A stretch of 64,000 nt of DNA, from positions 26,848,526 to 26,912,525 of the forward strand of contig NC_053499.1 in NCBI RefSeq assembly GCF_905171775.1, in the 5' to 3' direction. The translations under genes were made by a program, and so were the position numbers. Below, piece by piece: positions 60,250 to 64,000 of the stretch. Every line of letters starts with the position of its first letter. Position 1 is the first letter of the stretch. Source of the DNA: Rana temporaria. Taxonomy: Eukaryota > Chordata > Amphibia > Anura > Ranidae. The notes below the pieces were generated by a model. The model was not told the origin of the DNA. It did not search any database and was given only the letters and a program-made list of their open reading frames with translations.

Positions 60250-60558
60250 CGGTTTCAGCGGCGGGGGTGGGCCGGATTAAAAGGTCCGCCGGGCCGTATA
60301 CGGCCCGCGGGCCGTAGTTTGCCCAGGTCTGGGTTAGAGTATATCTTTTTGATCCAGGTAATCATCTTCTCCCCTAGACCTATGTGGTGGAGTACTGAAA
60401 ACATGTATGCCCAATTCACCCTATCAAAGTTCTTCTCGGCGTCTGTACTTAGGAACACACAAGGTGTTCTCCTCGTGGACGCAACGTGGAGAAGGTTCAG
60501 CACTTTAATAGTGTTGTCCCTAGCTTCTCTTGTGGGGATGAAGCCTGGCTTTTTCTCC
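60250..60558 (-). pseudogene. L1-like RT, 5' part, severed by the hAT insertion
   Basis: Coding part is 60340-60558: GFIPTREARDNTIKVLNLLH, FLSTDAEKNFDRVNWAYMFS and MITWIKKIYSNP, the N-terminal RT blocks of L1-type LINEs. The frame continues across the target duplication into hAT sequence by chance and ends at 60255. Confidence 0.85.
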
Positions 60559-60889
60559 TTTATGGAGGGTGTCGATGGTTTTCTGCACAACTGTCAGGTC
60601 AGCAGTCTTTCCCATGATTGTGATTCCTACTGAACCAGACGGATAGACCATTTAAAGGCTCAGAAACCCTTTGCAGGTATTATGGTTTAATTAGCTGATT
60701 AGAGTGGGACACTTTGAGCCTAAAATATTGCACCTTTTCACAATATTCACATTTTCTGAGATTGTGGATTTGGGGTTTTTATGAGCTGTAAGCCAAAATC
60801 ACGGCTTGAACTATCTTGCTTTGCATGTAATGAGTGAGAAACTTATATAGCGCAACACATGCAAACTGAATTGCCTATATGAGTCTATA

Positions 60890-61420
60890 CCGTGTTTTCC
60901 CGAAAATAAGACCGGGTCTTATATTAATTTTGGCTACAAAAATCACACTAGGGCTTATTTTCAGGGGATGTCTTATTTATTTACGCTATGTACAATAATC
61001 TACATTTATTCAAATACAGTCATGTCATCATGACGATCTTAGAGTGGTTGTAACCCCAACAAAAAAAATATATCCTGATCCTTTAAAGCATGATAGCCAG
61101 CACAGTGACCCGCCGTAGCTCTTCTTCTCCACTCTGAGCACTGCAGAGGAAGGGACCGCTGACGTTGGAGAGGAGAAAATCTACAGCCGGTCACGTAAGC
61201 GCCCAGCGGCACTGTAAGTAAGGTATTTTCCAAAACAAAGTTAGAAAAAGGAGACACACTGCACATTATATAATCTTTTTACAAAACGTATTACATGTTT
61301 TTACAACGACTTTAACTAGGGTTTATTTTCGGGGTAGGGCTTATATTGCAGCCATCCCCAAAAATAACGCTAGGTCTTATTTTCGGGGAAGGGCTTATTT
61401 TCGGAGAAACAGGGTATTAT
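60890..61420. mobile_element. Fold-back element with CCCGAAAATAAGAC ends, inside the Tc1 right part
   Basis: ACCGTGTTTTCCCGAAAATA AGACCGGGTCTTAT at left and GGTCTTATTTTCGGGG ... TTTTCGGAGAAACAGGGTAT at right. The flanking Tc1 sequence (GAGTCTAT / TATATTAGTTTCACC) shows that it interrupts the terminal inverted repeat. About 50 bp of other sequence (60836-60884) sits between two GAGT copies just before it. Confidence 0.8.
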
Positions 61421-61526
61421 ATATTAGTTTCACCTTTTAGGTTGCATTAATGAAATAAATGAACTTTTGCACGATATTCGAATTTTTCGAGTCCCTGTAT
61501 ACTTAGATGATAAGTGCCAAATGTGG

Positions 61527-61531
<5 letters not shown>

Positions 61532-61557
<26 letters not shown>
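61532..61557. repeat. Poly-G run of about 26 bases
   Basis: Part of the dispersed repeat starting GATAAGTGCCAAATGTGGCA and ending GGGTGGAACTCCGCTTTAA (61508-61600), which immediately abuts the right end of the Tc1 element. Assembly length here is likely unreliable. Confidence 0.8.
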
Positions 61558-62023
61558 CAATAAGCAGAAGTTTTACTTTTGGGTGGAACTCCGCTTTAAA
61601 ATCCTTTTGTGACCAGAGGTCATTGGTGCGTGAGTACTGGATCAAATTTGTCAGTTTATGTTGGTTACCTTCACAATAACTAATTTGATCACTGATTTGC
61701 CTACCTACAATTTTTTATTCAAATTTAACTTAGAGCACTTTTATTACTGTAAAAAATGCTTCTCCTATTTATTTTTCTTGACTGACAAATAGACAAAAAT
61801 TGGGGGGAATATCTACATTAAAAACTCTTTTAAAAACAATAAAATGTATTATAAAATTGATACATTTTATATTATGAAATGTAATTTATAACATATATAT
61901 ATATATGTGTGTACAGAGAAATAAACACACTGACAGCTGCAGCCTGCAAGGTTTGTTTGCTAATAAATCACATGTGAACTCTGTCATAGGTTCGTCATGG
62001 TTCCTGATCGCTAGTAGAGACTA

Positions 62024-62445
62024 AGGCCGCATACACGCGATCAGTCCATCCGATGAGAACGGTCCGAAGGACCGTTGTCATCGTTTAACCGATGAACCTG
62101 ACTGATGGTCCGTCGCGCCTGCACACCAACGGTTAAAAAACCGATGGTGTCAGAACGCGGTGACGTAAAACACGACATGCTGAAAAAAACGAAGTTTAAT
62201 GCTTCCAAGCATGCGTCGACTTGATTCTGAGCATGCGCGGGTTTTTAACCGATGCTTTTGCATACTAACGATCGGTTTTGACCTATCGGTTAGGCATCCA
62301 TCGGTTCAATTTTAAAGCAAATTCTTATTTTTTTGACCGAAGGTGAAATAACCTATGGGGCCAACACACGATCGGTTTGGACTGATGAAAACGGTCCTTC
62401 AGACCGTTGTCCTCTGACGATCCTATCGTGTGTACGCGGCCTAAG
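62024..62445. mobile_element. GTACACACGA fold-back MITE, family B, copy 6 (uninterrupted)
   Basis: AAGGCCGCATACACGCGATC at left and CTATCGTGTGTACGCGGCC at right; the centre TTCCAAGCATGCGTCGACTT matches both halves of the split copy at 49679-50941. Ends about 80 bp before the third ZP exon. Confidence 0.8.
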
Positions 62446-62526
62446 AGCTGACCAAGATGTCGATGTACTGTATCATACCATATATCATATTATGTTACAT
62501 CATAATGAATATTTTTGAACTTTCAG

Positions 62527-62710
62527 GTGTTCATTAGCTCCTCGGTTATCCTGTGTAAGAAAGGGGATCCAAGGACTCGTTGTGCTGAAGGCTGTACCGT
62601 AAACTCTTCCAGAAACCACAGACTTAGGAGTTCTCTGATGAATGAGACTCAGCCACACATCATCTCTCAGCGTCCTTTTCAAATGAAGGACGTGACTGTT
62701 GACATCTCGG
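62527..62710 (+). CDS. ZP-domain protein, third visible exon (end of ZP-C)
   Basis: Acceptor AACTTTCAG ends at 62526, donor CGG|GTAAGA at 62710/62711; phase 0 in, 1 out. It codes 61 residues starting VFISSSVILCKKGDPRTRCA EGCTVNSS. The C-x8-C-x3-C pattern (LCKKGDPRTRCAEGC) is the classic late ZP-C cysteine cluster. NSS and NET sequons are possible N-glycosylation sites. A clear furin-type cleavage site is not seen in this exon; the propeptide, transmembrane segment or GPI signal and stop codon must lie to the right of the window or in unrecognised exons. Confidence 0.9.
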
Positions 62711-63570
62711 GTAAGAACAAGCCTAGCATGACAAAATAAAACAAATCTGATGTATAGTTAGAATGGGTTGTAAATACTGGAGGGAAGAAAAAGCAGAGGA
62801 AACAAAAAGGTCAGCTTCTATGATGTAAAAGAAAGTTCCTGCATTCTTCTTTGTGTAAAATGTGCTGTCCATTATTAGCATGACGAAGTGAAGGACACAG
62901 TGGGCATAGGTAAATAATTGTTCAGGGTGCCATTTCAGAAAGCCAGGAGGAGGTGCAGACTGTGCTCTCTCCTTTCTGTCTGTATACCAGAGTTAAGACA
63001 AAAAACAATCAGATCAAACTGTCCAGGGTTGGATTACCTGCCCCATATCTCCTCCCCACAATGCTCTTGTCCCGGAAGCAGAAATTATGGGTAGAAAGTG
63101 GAATCAAATCCTGCACAATCTTGATCTGAGAGTTCTGTGTACAGACAGGAAGGGGAGGTGGGAGAAGAGCACAGCCCACATTTGTGTTAGAAGCCGGGAT
63201 TTTGAGGGAAGAGGAATTTTTTCTAAGAGGGGTGATGTTGGGGGGTTTGCTAGGAATACAATAGTCTCAATAGGGAAAACAATACTGCCTGAAAACTCAT
63301 GATGTAGGTATATGGTTGTGGTATAGGTCGACCAGGTAGAAAGATTCAAATCCCCTATTCATTCCCATTGGCCCAGCTGCTTTAAAAGAACAGTATGGCC
63401 GCACCTTTTTTTGAGTATTTTTCTCTTTTGAAACACAAGTTTACTTTTGTTCGCCTGTGACCCAGAGTTGGCTGGTTGCGGGCTATTGCTTGCTATCATC
63501 TGACAGAGCAGAGCCATGGGAAAACATATGGAACATACCCTTAATACTCTAAATAAATAAGAAACAACAG
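62711..63570. other. Downstream intron of the ZP gene; no further exon recognised
   Basis: Mixed-composition DNA without a convincing acceptor plus coding sequence in frame with phase 1. A short terminal exon could be missed. Confidence 0.4.
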
Positions 63571-63574
63571 ACAA

Positions 63575-64000
63575 CTTGTTGGATGATAAAGGCCGCGAGT
63601 GTTTATTATTGGTTTCAAAGGTAAATAGATAAATAAATAAATAATTTAAATATTTATATAAATAAATATCCTTAAAATAAGCCTTAAAGCTAACCTAACC
63701 ACTACGGCCCAGGCTGCCAATAAAAAATTACCCAGCTTATGTAAAGACCATAGTACCAGCTGATACACATATTTAATATTATAACACATACTCATGTAAC
63801 ATAAATAAAAGCTAGTCCCCCTTCGATAAACAAAGGTGACCCTACCACATAACAAACACTGCGACAAAGTTATATGAGAGAAAAAAGGGGGGGGGGAAAG
63901 AACACCACAGCTCCTAAGTCTTCTGAGGCGAATGAGCCTGAGCTGGACGGAACCCTGTTTAAATAGCCCAGAACCAGGATGGTTCTGGCCAGTTCAAACC
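63575..64000. repeat. Repeat-like AT-rich end of window
   Basis: GATAAATAAATAAATAA-type repeats, a poly-G run at about 63889-63897 and an ending rich in short duplicated words (GGTTCTGGCCAGTT). It resembles the terminal part of a retroelement that continues to the right; the family is not recognised. Confidence 0.3.

Larger units (their letters stand above)
57621..60331. mobile_element. Non-autonomous hAT element with 8-bp target duplication
   Basis: Ends CAGGGGTGGGCAATTATTTT and GCCGTAGTTTGCCCAGGTCTG; identical GGTTAGAG at 57613-57620 and 60332-60339. Subterminal GGCCGGGCCAAAAGGC and GGGCCGTATACGGCCCGCGG are typical of vertebrate hAT families. No transposase. The inside is two minisatellites and a palindrome. 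It splits the L1 RT between 57612 and 60340. Confidence 0.93.
54745..60558 (-). mobile_element. L1-like LINE, 5'-truncated, inserted in the Tc1 element and itself interrupted twice
   Basis: 3' end at low coordinates: TTTTTTTCCAAACATAAGTT TTATT is a minus-strand AATAAA plus poly(A). Coding parts run from 60558 (GFIPTREARDNTI) through FLSTDAEKNFDRVNW, then after the hAT insertion GTRQGCPLSLHLFALSLEPF (57520s) and AYADD (57413-57427), to a C-terminus with CWRFEREEGSLLHIFWSC near 56090-56160 and HLLNAAKACIPLFWKQQAPP near 55900. The 5' part of RT, endonuclease and ORF1 are missing. Confidence 0.88.
53516..61497 (-). mobile_element. Tc1/mariner transposon, expanded to 8 kb by nested insertions
   Basis: Left end CAGGTGATACTCGAAAAATT AGAATATCGTGCAAAA; right end pairs with it (TTTTGCACGATATTCGAATT TTTCGAGTCCCTG). 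TA dinucleotides flank both ends (53514-53515, 61498-61499), as expected for this superfamily. The inverted repeats extend over about 80 bp (GGTGAAACTAATATA). Own sequence is about 53516-54740 plus 60560-60835 and 61420-61497; the rest is inserted DNA. Inactive. Confidence 0.9.

Overview
This is vertebrate nuclear DNA with large introns, canonical GT-AG splice sites and very dense, partly GC-rich fold-back repeats. The repeat types (several fold-back MITE families, DIRS, Tc1/mariner, hAT and L1/L2-like elements) and the diverged but clear vertebrate orthologues point to a frog, most likely a ranid. The species call is an inference from repeat content. Only two or three genes are visible; well over half of the window is transposon-derived or tandem-repeat DNA.

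Layout, left to right. Positions 1-3600 hold a minus-strand DIRS-like retrotransposon with gag (apparently carrying a spliceosomal intron) and reverse transcriptase/RNase H, running off the left edge. Positions 4515-6597 are a 40-bp minisatellite. At about 6.63-6.85 kb lies a GC-rich, probably bidirectional promoter. On its minus side is a candidate first coding exon of NDUFS3 and on its plus side the start of KBTBD4, the arrangement known in human. A 42-bp, CCAAT-box-bearing minisatellite (7488-8538) and repeats fill the 5' UTR intron of KBTBD4. The KBTBD4 coding sequence is complete in three exons (10288-10891, 12557-12663, 15855-16715), giving a BTB-BACK-kelch protein of 523 residues.

From 17 to 44 kb no confident gene is seen. 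This stretch holds an inverted repeat with about 330-bp arms, microsatellites, a 33-bp pyrimidine-rich minisatellite, a 1-kb polypyrimidine tract and many MITEs. A minus-strand poly(A) signal near 27.3 kb and a promoter-like patch at 28.1-28.3 kb are weak hints of an unrecognised transcript.

From 44 to 62.7 kb three plus-strand exons (44023-44312, 52013-52109, 62527-62710) encode the second half of a zona pellucida (ZP) domain. The rest of that gene lies outside the window or was not recognised. The 10.4-kb intron before the third exon contains a multi-level nest: Tc1/mariner, then L1-like LINE, then a hAT element with 8-bp target duplications that itself holds two minisatellites and a long GC-rich palindrome.

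Functionally, KBTBD4 is a CUL3 ubiquitin-ligase adaptor and NDUFS3 a complex I core subunit; they are linked here only by a shared promoter. The ZP gene is unrelated. No tRNA, rRNA or CRISPR array was recognised.
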